Part shown: positions 11,433 through 20,685 of the stretch, in pieces
How the letters are laid out: every line of letters starts with the position of its first letter
How positions within the stretch are numbered: the first letter of the stretch is position 1
Assembly (NCBI GenBank): GCA_013076295.1
Contig: RQOL01000519.1
Span: 3,090,488-3,154,487 of the forward strand
Source: Sanderia malayensis
Lineage: Eukaryota > Cnidaria > Scyphozoa > Semaeostomeae > Pelagiidae
Reading direction: 5' to 3'
DNA: 64,000 bases
Program-made: the position numbers and the translations under genes
The notes under the pieces: model-generated
The model's input: the letters and a program-made list of their open reading frames with translations, nothing else
What the model was told of the DNA's origin: nothing
Database searches by the model: none

Positions 11433-12363
11433 CGCTAGCACCTTTATCAATTGCTTAAGACGATTCTGTGCCCGCAGAGGCACACCACATCTTATCGTTT
11501 CAGATAATGCCAAAACCTTCAAGGCCACAGCAAAGTCACTCAAGGAAGTGTCAAAGGAGTCAAGGGTACAAGAATTTCTACTGTCCAGACGCATTCAGTG
11601 GAAGTTCAACTTGGAAAGAAGTCCATGGTGGGGAGGATTTTTTGAGCGAATGGTGCAGTCGGTGAGAAGATGCGCAAGGAAGGTGTTAGGTAACGCTAAA
11701 TTAACTTTTGATGAGCTAAACACTGTGTTATCAGAGATTGAGAATACTCTTAATTCCAGGCCCTTGACCTACGGCTACGATGAGATTGAAGGTCAAGTCT
11801 TGACACCTTCACACTTGATGTTCGGACATCGATTATCCACACTGTCAGAAGGCATTGAGATTGGTGAATGTGATTACGCCGGTAATTCTAATAAGGTAAA
11901 CAGTTGATTCTTATATCTTACCAGGAAATTAACGCACTTTTGGAACAGGTGGAGAAAAGAATACCTTGTAGACCTACGCGAGAGACTTCGACAAAAGCAA
12001 AATCAACCGAGTTCAGTGTCGGTAGGTGACATTGTCCTTATCTACGAGGACAATACGAAGAGAGGATTGTGGAAAACAGGAATCGTGGATGCGCTAATCA
12101 AGGGAACAGATGGAGTGGTAAGAGGGGCGAAGGTTAGAAAACCAGGCAAGGGTGAGCCTGATGTATTGAATCGTCCTATTCAGAAGCTTTACCCATTAGA
12201 AGTAAAGAGTAGTCAGCGTAATTCGAACGAGAACAGTAGAAGTGTGTCTAGTGATAGAAATCAGAACGAGTTGCAAGGTCACCAGCATCAGAGCCGCCGA
12301 CCTACTCGAGCTGCAGCGCGAGACGTGCGCGCTAAGACCCAAGCGCTTCTTGACTCCCTTTGA
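11433..12363 (+). pseudogene. BEL/Pao integrase C-terminal half
   Basis: In phase with the segment that ends at 9685, this part carries LIVSDNAKTF (second catalytic Asp) and GGFFERMV (catalytic Glu), and then the Pao-typical TPSHLMFGH. TGA at 11905 interrupts it, after which the same frame continues through HFWNRWRKEYL and VGDIVLIYED (the SH3-like C-terminal region) to TGA at 12361. The catalytic triad is present, but the frame is broken both by the stop and by the inserted transposon. Confidence 0.87.
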
Positions 12364-12366
12364 GTC

Positions 12367-12379
12367 AAGGAGGGGGAAA
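12367..12379 (+). promoter_or_regulatory. Polypurine tract
   Basis: AAGGAGGGGGAAA ends directly before the 3' LTR, the expected plus-strand primer position. Confidence 0.85.
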
Positions 12380-12731
12380 TGTGGGAAATTCCTTATGCGC
12401 ACGCGCGGCTAACTGACTCATCGAACTTCTTACTGTGATGACCTTCCACATGATCTAATAACTAACCCTTATATTACTAATTATGTTTTGATTGGATAAA
12501 ATAGAGACATTTGTAACGATCTGATTGGTTTGTAGTTTAAAGAATATTACTCATTTCCTATTAAGCACGTTGAAATAATTATGAAATTTATGTATTGTTC
12601 AGTTGCGTTTTGGAGATTGAAGTGGACATGTACACTTTTGAAAAAGCTGAATTCTATTGATCAGTGTGTTTCTTCTTGCGAAATTACTGTTCAAGCTAAC
12701 AACTAGCAAATCGGAGGTAAGTTCTCCGACA
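12380..12731 (+). repeat. BEL 3' LTR
   Basis: This 352 bp copy of the 5' LTR begins TGTGGGAAATTCC and ends TTCTCCGACA, and is followed by the target duplication ACAAA at 12732-12736. Confidence 0.92.
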
Positions 12732-13592
12732 ACAAAGTTGTAAAGACCGCAACTATTGAACGTAAAAGCTGGAAACAAGAGCAATCGAATTTTTGAGAAA
12801 TTGAAGAGCAACACCTCATCTTATAACAGGTGTAAGCCCGGCCGATCTGCTATTCCAAAAAGAGCCATATCGAGTCCGTTTGCCAGAAATGACAAAATTC
12901 CTCACTGATGATGATGAGATACGGCAAATGGATCCCAAACAAAAGTTAAAAGCAAAGGAGTATGCTGACAGAAAGTCATATGTACAAGAAAGCGGTATCA
13001 AGGAAAGTGATTCAGTTTTACTTAAAAATGACAAGAAAGGGAAGCTGGTACCAGTATATGATCCTATTCCGTATGTTGTGATTCAGAAAAAAGGATCCAT
13101 TGTTAATTATATTTCTTAATTAGTTTCGTTACTTGCGTTCTGTTAATAGACTTACCTTTGTTATGTCCTATTTTATACTTTTGAGTGAATTGAATGTTGT
13201 TGGTTAGAGTTCTATGATGAACGAGTATAGACACTGTTTTATCCATCTACTAACTTTTCATCCATGATCACAGCATCGAGAGATATTCCTATAAGACATC
13301 TTATAACTAGCAACGCATCACTTTTCAAAAAGTTGAAAGTCTGTGGTTCCACTGATAGTGGCTCAGCCGATGATTCTGAAAATTTACATCTTTACGCTGA
13401 GACTAGTCTTGAGGACACCTTGGCTGTAAAGGATATGCATGAAGATGCTAATGAGCAAATTCATGAAAATATTTTGGATGATTTGATAAATGAAGAAAAT
13501 GGTGGTCAAAAAGGACAAAATAGCAATTTGATTGATGATCGACCAGTCCGAGCAAGGGCTCCACCAAAGTGGCTTGACGATTATAAACTTAG
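12732..13592 (+). repeat. Composite pogo-Gypsy repeat, copy A, right part
   Basis: This resumes the Gypsy integrase and C-terminal pol sequence interrupted at 4952 and matches 18808-20640. Recognisable parts are the region around EYADRKSYVQESGIKESDS and the tail ending RPVRARAPPKWLDDY. The same frame break after NF is present in both copies. A 165 bp insertion (13101-13265) flanked by ATCCAT repeats separates KKGS from ITASR, and is also present in copy B. At 13593 the sequence leaves the repeat and enters a hAT-like element. Confidence 0.8.
13101..13265. repeat. Small insertion flanked by ATCCAT, copy A
   Basis: ATCCAT at 13095-13100 and 13260-13265 bracket about 159 bp that split the Gypsy pol frame. 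The same insertion is at 20139-20297 in copy B, so it predates the duplication of the composite repeat. It contains CTACTAAC near its 3' edge but lacks clear GT-AG borders, so I do not call it an intron. Confidence 0.55.
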
Positions 13593-13847
13593 CAGGGCCT
13601 TTTTTAACACGTAGGCTGGGCCCTCTTGGTGGCCCCCCAGCTAACAAAAATGGCCCCCCAGCTAAATTTTATCAACTAAATTTTAATTTGCAATCATGAC
13701 GATTGACTCGTTGTGTGTGGAAACTGCACTTTTTTTTATTGGGAAGTTAATAGCGTCTTGTCTTACACAAAGTATCTAATTGGTTTCCATGGAGTTACCA
13801 TGGAGTCACTTCACAATTAAAACAATGGCCTAAAATTACATTGTAAC

Positions 13848-14375
13848 ATGCCTTACGCCACTAAAAGAGCGCTTTTAAAAGAGAAAAGCAACAAAGCATG
13901 TGCCAAGAAATGCCAAAAGATTGATTCTTTCTTCAAGGCCTCGCATGATGCAGGAAGTGGGTGTGAGGAATCTTTGAAAGTTAATCATTTATCTGTAAAA
14001 GATGACGTGATGCCGGTGGTAACACCACAGTCTGATGATGCCGAGACTGAGAAGGAAAGTGAAAATACAGATGATGAAGACGTGGAATTTGAACAGCAGA
14101 AAGGGAAGGACGAAGAGGAAACTTCAGACCATGCCGACAATGCTAAATATTTGTACAGAGGATTTAGCTTGGATTTGAGATCAATTGTTCGCAAAGCTGG
14201 AAAGGATATTTTAACCTCATTTCAAGAAAAAGAAAGGAAGAAGAAAACGAGAACGCTTGTCAGATGTCTTGTTTGTCACGAATTTGAAGAAGAAGCAAGA
14301 AAGTTTTCCGCAAATAGGAGAGTTTACATGGCTTCTGGCGTGAGATGCGATGGGGAAAAAAGCTGCAAGACATAG
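13848..14375 (+). pseudogene. hAT-type transposase, N-terminal part
   Basis: The 175-codon frame starts MPYATKRALLKEKSNK and has a basic, then acidic, N-terminal region. It ends in a putative zinc-finger region (RCLVCHEF ... GVRCDGEK) like those of TTF/BED-type fingers in hAT transposases. A one-base frame shift near 14355 carries the coding signal into the next frame (ATG 14345), so the protein is split. Confidence 0.65.
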
Positions 14376-15849
14376 TCGACCATCTTCTCGGTGCATCACA
14401 TGCAGCAACAATGGAGAAAAGGGAAATGGTAAGGAAATGGGCTACCAAAGACAAAAGCCATCCATGGGTGCGAACGCTGCAATCCAATGATCCAGGAGTT
14501 GTGAGATCACTGATTCACATGGCAGTTGATGTATATAATGACAGCAAGCTGCTGACACAAAGTACATGGTCCTGGCCTTCTAGATCACTGGCACAGCTAC
14601 ATGCTGAAGAACAGTTCAAAACATACGGTGAACTTGACGCTACGCCATCAAGGTTTCAACCATCACCAATTGATCTACATTATCGTGATCCAGTTCACTA
14701 CGCTGAGATGCTGCATATTGTGGCGACACTTGAAAAGGAAAAACTGAAAAAAGATCTGCAGAACTGTTTGCGCTTTTCAGTTCAAATTGATGGGTCCGTA
14801 GATGCCAAGCAGCATGACAAAAAGTTTGTTTTCATCCGTTTCAACAAGAAAGATGATCCTCTTTCAATCCTGGTTCGCTTTATTAGTGCCAAACAAGTGG
14901 AGAAACGAGGCGCTGAAGGACTCTTCGAGGCCGTAATTACGTCCTTAGAAGACCTCGGCATTACAAAAGAGGACATGAAATCAAAGTTTGCAGGTGTCAC
15001 CACAGATGGCGAGTCAGCCAACACTGGCCGTAATAGCGGCTTGTGGGCTCGTCTAGAACAGTACGTAGAACACCCGACGTTCAATTTCTGGTGCGCTTGT
15101 CATAGATCCGACTTGGCAATGGAAAATGTTGTTCAATCCGTTCCTGAATTGAAAGTTTGGAAGGCAAATGTTACAGCTTTATCAACCTTCTATCACTGCT
15201 CAGGATTGCGAGCGAAAGAGTTAGGGAAGAACAATCCGAAAATTAAATCCTTCCCAGCCCACCACGATGTCAGGTTCGCGCAGCATTTGATTCATCTATG
15301 CCGGGTAGTGCTCCATAATTTGGAGGCATGTCGCATGCATTGGCAGCAAATTGTCGCTGAACCATCAGCAGAATACGACAAAAGCGAAAAGGTAAAAGCT
15401 CTGAGTTTAATTAAGATCTGGCTATCATCGAATCTGCAAACTTGGCTAACTGCATTCATGGTTGATGTTTGCTCAGTCTTCAGATATGTTGAGAAAAACG
15501 CAAAAAGAAGATATCATTATCCCCGACGTTCTCAGATACAGAGACATTGCACTTCAAAAATTGAAGCTGCTGGAAAACGAACCTTACCCAGGTAGCACGA
15601 ATTGTTCAATGACTTATGTAAACGAAGCAAATAATATAGAATCTCCCATAAGAATTTTTAACACAGGAATTTCTCACTGTTTGTATTTATAACTTTTTGT
15701 TTTACTTTTTTATTTAAGGTGGCGAGGAGGAGAAACTCGAAAAATTCCTTGAAGCAGATAATGAAGATCAGTACTATGAAAGATGCCCAACAGCTCATTC
15801 TCTCGTAACAACATTTCGGCGTGGAAAAGAGCCAATTAGAAATGAAATA
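14345..15849 (+). pseudogene. hAT-type transposase, catalytic region
   Basis: The frame resumes with DIVDHLLGASHAATM (the end of the zinc finger). The RNase-H-like core follows, with VQIDGSVD (first Asp region), GVTTDGESANTG (second Asp region) and FWCACHRSDLAMENV. Its style is that of the hAT-derived proteins annotated in animals as ZNF862/KIAA1586-like. The frame slips near 15460. A good intron (GT 15592 to AG 15718) then joins to an exon beginning GGEEEKLEKFLEAD. It is a transposase remnant, not a host gene, as judged by the frame breaks. Confidence 0.7.
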
Positions 15850-16737
15850 GTTATTTTGTTGTGTGGGTCGTTGTAACTACAATTGTTATCTTGTATTTAA
15901 CACCTATCTGTTTGCAGTATTGTTAAGTATGAGCGTGGTTGGCTGGTGCACCCGCTTGAAAGTGTGAAGGCGCGTGCCAATCCACACTAGGGTCCCAGGT
16001 GCATAAGAATGGAGCACCATGTCACCACGCTTGTTTTGATGATTATTGTAAACATAAATAGAGTAAAGGAGTAAAGTAAAAGAGGATTCAGTTAGATTCA
16101 GAAGTGAGAGAGTAAGCAGTCTGAAGACAAGTGGTACAGTGGCGGCCTTCGGGTCAGCCGTACCGCAAGACAAAAAGCGTTTTCTTTATTGTGTCAAACC
16201 TAAGCGTTATCAGCACCATCGCAAGCGAGACATCGCCTACCGAACTTCTGACTACCGTCCCCAACTCTGGGGTGGAATCTCAACAGAAACACCTCACGAC
16301 AATTTCCTCAAACAACTTTCTAAAAGTTAGGTTTAACTTACATTTTAGGTAACTATTGTTGACTATCTCTCTCTCTTGACATCTCTCTTGTGAGAATAAA
16401 TTGAATGTTTTGCCCTCGTTCTTAATGCACTGTTGTTGCTATATCTACTCAATTACAATATCTTGCACAGAGAATGCACTGTATTTACGAGTCTGATTAT
16501 TGCTAAGTTTGCTATAAAAATATCCAAATCACCCGGATAATGATACTGATATTTTATGCTTTGTCGTCAATTTCCAGTCGCCTGCAACAAACACAACAGC
16601 TACAAGTCGAGGCACTACTGTTTCAGCTCCAACAACAACAACACTACAATAAAAACTGTTAATACAACATAATACATCTTAAATTGATAATCGACAAATT
16701 CACAAGCATCTAAGGCAGAAATATCAAACACGACGGA
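15850..16737. other. Unidentified segment inside the hAT remnant
   Basis: This segment separates the catalytic part from the C-terminal part of the transposase. It contains a GC-richer stretch (about 15925-16010) and a 63-73 codon open frame (16131-16352) without recognised motifs. It could be a truncated retroelement beginning TGTTAAG at about 15923, but no second terminal repeat is present. Confidence 0.3.
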
Positions 16738-17566
16738 TTGAATGCAGAGCAAGATAAAGTGGCGATGGCCATAGTCAACTTGACATCGGCAAAATCTGCT
16801 ATTGAATTTATTGATGCTACAGTTCCTCTTGCTGCTTCATGTGGTATCGACGACCAACAAACGCTGATTGATAATGTTCTGGAGAACTTCGATGAGATGA
16901 GATGTCCAAACGAAATTTCACAGCAAGATTTCAGAAGAATTCCACTACAAGATGGCTTGTCAGAAGCAAATTGCTTTACGGCATTTTACTAAGTTGGGAA
17001 GAGCTGAAATCGACGCAAGATGCCATCACTTGTTACTGGAGGCTGCAGCTCAAGTAACAAAGCGTTTACCAGATTCCAATGCGATATTTCAATCCATTGC
17101 ATATCTCAGCCCCTCAAGGGTACTCAGTCAGGTGGAATGTATGCCATTGGCAAAGTTACCAATGAAACACCTTATTCAAGGCGATGTGATGGAAGGAATA
17201 CCAAAGGAATACCAAACGAGATAAAGGAAGGAATACCAAAAGATTCTTCAAAGTTTTGAGCTGCAGTATTCTCATACAAAAATGCTGTGGGCGAGAGGCC
17301 ATTTAAAAAACTCGCAAGCTATGCCCTGTCATGCCTTACAAAAGAGTTCTTTCTTACGTTACTGCAGTCGAAACAACGCCTAGGAACAAGATAACAAGAT
17401 GTCACCTGCCATGCGTGCACATCAAAACAAATTTGCATTCCAAAATTATTGTCGCAAAGACATTCGTGTCATCCCAAAGATGTTAGAGCTATTCAATTCG
17501 TTCATGCATGTAAGAGAAGAAATAAATGAAGAATATGATGATGATGTGATGATGCAAGATAAATAG
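16738..17566 (+). pseudogene. hAT-type transposase, C-terminal part
   Basis: The coding signal continues with EQDKVAMAIVNLTSAKSAI, then in another frame with YKMACQKQIALRHFTKLGRAE and an AQVTKRLPDSNAIFQSI stretch. A last segment ends in MLELFNSFMHVREEINEEYDDD with a stop at 17564. It is broken by at least two frame shifts. The assignment as part of the same transposase is inferred from position and residue style. Confidence 0.5.
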
Positions 17567-17758
17567 CTTGTGTGAAACTTTATTATTTTTGCTTCATGCT
17601 TTGTCTGTTCTTAACTTTAAATTTTTCCTTGTTTCTCTTTCATAATTGTTCAGTTGTTCTTAGCTCTCGAGGTTGAGCATGAGCAAAGCGACGCTTCATG
17701 ATGTTAATTTAGTTTGGCCTATTTTTGACTAAGTTGGCCACTAAGCTGGCTTGGCCTG

Positions 17759-18413
17759 CTCGTTTCCAGACCATATGGCCACCTTAGACAGAAGTAATAT
17801 GTTAGCTTAGCTAACGTTAGTCCGTACTTGTTACAAGTCGAATCAATAACACAAAATAAATCGATCTTCGAAGGAGACAAGAAAGAAAAGTTAAAATGTA
17901 TTTCTAGCCATGCAAAAGAAAGTAAATAACGATATCAATGTTGAGTTTCAAAACAAACAAATTATCATCAGCAGAGAGCTGATTGTCCACGGAGATGATG
18001 GGTGTAGCACCAAAATACATGGAGGGTATTAGGGTGTTTGAATTTTTAACTTTTGAAAACATTCTTGACGAATTAAATTTGTTAATAGTTTAAATTGAAC
18101 TAAGTATAACTATTTGTGTTTGTTTTCTTCTAATAAATGTTGTGTGATATTTTAAAGCTTGTTTTAAACAATCAAAGAAATATTTGAAAAAAGTTAATCA
18201 GCCAGAATGATTACACGTTGTCTGTGAAAGGATGTGGCCCTGTATTAAAGCATTGGGACACGCCCTAAAAACATATAAATTGCATCAGTCAGATTTTAGT
18301 CTGGATCCGCCCCTGACACAGGCTATTAAAACTTACATAATACATCGTTAGGATCATTTAAGACTATTTTAAATGAAGCCCAATAAGAAGAATTTGTCTA
18401 ATACATCAGACAA
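17759..18413. other. Non-coding stretch with a hAT-like terminus
   Basis: No gene is visible. GTCTGGATCCGCCCCTG at 18299-18315 resembles the terminal inverted repeat of hAT elements of the CAGGGGCGGATCC type, on the opposite strand, but no partner end was found nearby. Confidence 0.3.
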
Positions 18414-18671
18414 ATGGACTCACGATTCCTCGGTCTATGCATCAAAGAGGTGAGAGCGATTGTCTTTGAATACGTAGAAAAGAAGCATATTTCCCATTGC
18501 TTCAAAAAGAAAACAAAATGGCAGGCAAATATTTATGACTTTTTGAAAAGACACCCAGAGATTTCAATGCGAACGCCTGAGCCTACATCACTAAATAGAG
18601 TTTTGGGAATCAATCAGGAGCAAATTGCCAAGTATTTCACCAATTTAAAGCAAATTCTAGAAGCAGAGTGA
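18414..18671 (+). pseudogene. pogo/Tigger (CENP-B-like) DNA-binding fragment
   Basis: The 85-codon frame contains FLKRHPEISMRTPEPTS followed by LNRVLGINQEQIAKYF, which matches the second HTH (CENP-B-type) domain of pogo/Tigger/jerky transposases. It ends at a TGA (18669-18671), just where the sequence changes into a Gypsy integrase. Only the DNA-binding fragment is present; no DDE domain follows. The last 84 bp also occur at 4728-4811. Confidence 0.7.
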
Positions 18672-19161
18672 AGAGCGATAATGGCTCTCCTTTCAACTCT
18701 CACGAATTCAAAGATTATGCCAATTTTATGGGTTTCAGGCATAGAAAAATCACAACACAACATCCTCGAGCAAACGGTCTGGTTGAAAACTTCAACAGAA
18801 TGATTAACAAAGTTGTAAAGACCGCAACTATTGAACGTAAGAGCTGGAAACAAGAGCAATCGAATTTTTGAGGAACTGAAGAGCAAAACCTCATCTTACA
18901 ACAGGTGAAAGCCCGGCCGATCTGCTATTCCAAAAGGAGCCATATCGAGTCCGTTTGTCAGAAATGACAAACTTCCTCACTGATGATGATGAGATACAGC
19001 AAATGGATCCCAAACAAAAGTTAAAAGCAAAGGAGTATGCTGACAGAAAGTCACATGTACAAGAAAGCGGTATCAAGGAAAGTGATTCAGTTTTACTTAA
19101 AAATGACAAAAAAGGGAAGTTGGTACCAGCATATGATCCTATTCCGTATGTTGTGATTCAG
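18668..19161 (+). pseudogene. Gypsy integrase core fragment
   Basis: SDNGSPFNSHEF carries the second catalytic Asp, and HPRANGLVENFNRMINK carries the region of the catalytic Glu. The first Asp region is absent because the fragment starts inside the core. The frame breaks at 18871 and resumes at 18955 (MSEMTNFLTDDD...), ending in YDPIPYVVIQ. This is the typical Ty3/Gypsy integrase tail found in many aquatic invertebrates. Confidence 0.75.
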
Positions 19162-19162
19162 A

Positions 19163-20125
19163 ATCAAAGGGTAACCTTTCGGTGCTCACGGCACTTTGGT
19201 TATTGAATATGATGGATGGTAGTTGTTACTGATAATATTTAATTAAGGGAAGAAACTCTAGCGGGGAGAAACTTTCGTGACTGTAAAGAAAGAAAAACGC
19301 GCAGTTCTTGGAATTTACTTTAGTGAATGAGTTAAAACTTTCGCTGGAAGAAGTTTTCAGGAATTTGAATTTTTTGTGAAATTACAGATGATCTCCGACA
19401 GTGTTCTGCAAGTGTTCCACGACTGTTGGAAGCTTCTTTTCATGTTGACAGGAAAATGTGAAAAGGTTTTCATTTAAACACGGTTATTTTGAATCCTTCC
19501 TTCATTCAATTTTATTGTTCGTGAGATGAGCTCAATTTCCCACGCCTGGCCCTTTCGTTCCTTGCCTGTTCTTTTCTGAAAACACTTCAACTTATTCCCC
19601 TTCGCCTCCTTCGATGTAATGGCTCTTTTTCAGCTAAAAATTCCCTGTACCTGTATTTTTCGAAATTTTTACACTTTTCTCCTTCGAAAATTCTTCCGCC
19701 CTTTGTTTTCGTCTAATCTCTGCTAGTGCTTTGTTGTGTGCTCTGTCAGCAGATGCTGCAGTGCCTAGGCTTTTGTTTTGCGTGCGAGGGGGAGATGTCC
19801 CGAGCTTCCTCGAGTACTGAATTCTTCGATTCGAACAAAGCCTGTTGAGCTATGCGACTCCCTGACAATTATTGCGACTGGATGATGTAATGCTTCCGGA
19901 TCGATCGTGCGTTGTTGAGCATTTTCGAAACAATGAATCCCTGTTGCGTTTTGCACTAATCCAATTGCGTCCTTTGTTGTTGTGTCCTTTGATTGACAAG
20001 GAAATTATAAATTGCCCAATGAAAATAGGTGCCTCCCCGCAATGTATTATGGTAGGAGATATAAAAGCCGAAAAAAGTTCACATGAATTTTCCCCAGTGA
20101 TGTTATACTCTCACTGCCGTGAGCA
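19163..20125. mobile_element. Unclassified insertion in copy B
   Basis: About 0.96 kb absent from copy A. Near its ends lie TGCTCACGGCA (19183-19193) and TGCCGTGAGCA (20115-20125), an 11 bp inverted pair. About 20 bp outside the left arm, including the palindrome AAAGGGTAACCTTT, are also absent from copy A. No coding region was recognised. Confidence 0.5.
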
Positions 20126-20301
20126 AAAAAGGATCCATTGTTAATTATATTTCTTAATTAGTTTCGTTACTTGCGTTCTGTTAATGGACTTACCTTTGTT
20201 ATGTCCTATTTTATACTTTTGATTGAATTGAATGTTTTTGGTTAGAGTTCTATGATGAACGAGTATAGACACTGTTTTATCCATCTACTAACTTTTCATC
20301 C

Positions 20302-20685
20302 ATGATCACAGCATCGAGAGTTATTCCTATAAGACATCTTATAACTCGCAACGCATCACTTTTCAAACAGTTGAAAGTCTGTGGTTCCGCTGATAGTGGC
20401 TCAGCCGATGATTCTGAAAATTTACATCTTTACCCTGAGACTAGTCTTGAGGACACCTTGGCTGTAAAGGATACGCATGAAGATGATAATGAGCAAATTC
20501 ATGAAAATATTATGGATGATTTGATAAATGAAGAAAATGGTGGTCAAAAAGGACAAAATAGCAATTTGATGGACGATCGACCAGTCCGAGCAAGGGCTCC
20601 ACCAAAGTGGCTTGACGATTATGAACTTGGAGACTTTGAGCGAAGTGCTAGCAACCTCTCCTCGAGACTAAAAACTTTGATATGA
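20302..20685 (+). pseudogene. Gypsy pol C-terminal tail
   Basis: The 127-codon frame begins MITASRVIPIRHLITRNAS, which follows the KKGS motif in intact relatives. It ends with RPVRARAPPKWLDDYE, the usual end of Gypsy pol proteins. Copy A has the same sequence at 13264-13607. It is part of the composite repeat, not a gene. Confidence 0.65.

Larger units (their letters stand above)
4953..12731 (+). mobile_element. BEL/Pao LTR retrotransposon, itself interrupted
   Basis: The element has two LTRs (361 and 352 bp), a primer binding site, gag with zinc knuckles, an aspartic protease, RT, RNase H and integrase in BEL/Pao order, a polypurine tract and a 5 bp target duplication. Without the internal 1.74 kb insertion and one TTAA it would be about 6.0 kb. 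Coding damage includes stops at 5408, 6480, 6684, 8340 and 11905 and a probable deletion in gag near 5684. The LTRs differ by only a few substitutions and two small indels, so the insertion is fairly recent on the scale of this region, but this copy is defective. Confidence 0.92.
13593..17758 (+). mobile_element. Degenerate hAT-like DNA transposon region
   Basis: The left edge is placed where copy A of the composite repeat stops, at CAGGGCC. The right edge is placed at ...TTGGCCTG, which resembles an inverted CAGGCC. The two ends are only loosely similar and no 8 bp duplication is visible, so the borders are uncertain. The interior contains a hAT transposase in pieces and a roughly 0.9 kb unrelated segment (15850-16737). 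Confidence 0.5.
18587..20660 (+). repeat. Composite pogo-Gypsy repeat, copy B
   Basis: This is the second copy of the sequence at 4728-4952 plus 12732-13592. It shares the pogo/Gypsy junction, the frame break in the integrase and the ATCCAT-flanked insertion. Copy B is interrupted by its own unrelated insertion (about 19163-20125). The shared defects show that the composite was already dead when it was duplicated. Confidence 0.8.

Noticed and set aside
13095..13265. Spliceosomal intron within the Gypsy fragment (CTACTAAC branch-point-like motif)
   Set aside because: No GT-AG borders at the interruption; direct ATCCAT flanks favour an insertion.
13384..13647. Minus-strand open frames opposite the Gypsy tail
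   Set aside because: Shadow of the plus-strand pol fragment.
15920..16010. tRNA-derived SINE
   Set aside because: An A-box-like stretch is present but no B-box, and the copy has no defined ends.
13593..17758. Complete hAT element with 8 bp target duplication
   Set aside because: The ends are only loosely similar and the flanks do not match; only the transposase remnant is reliable.
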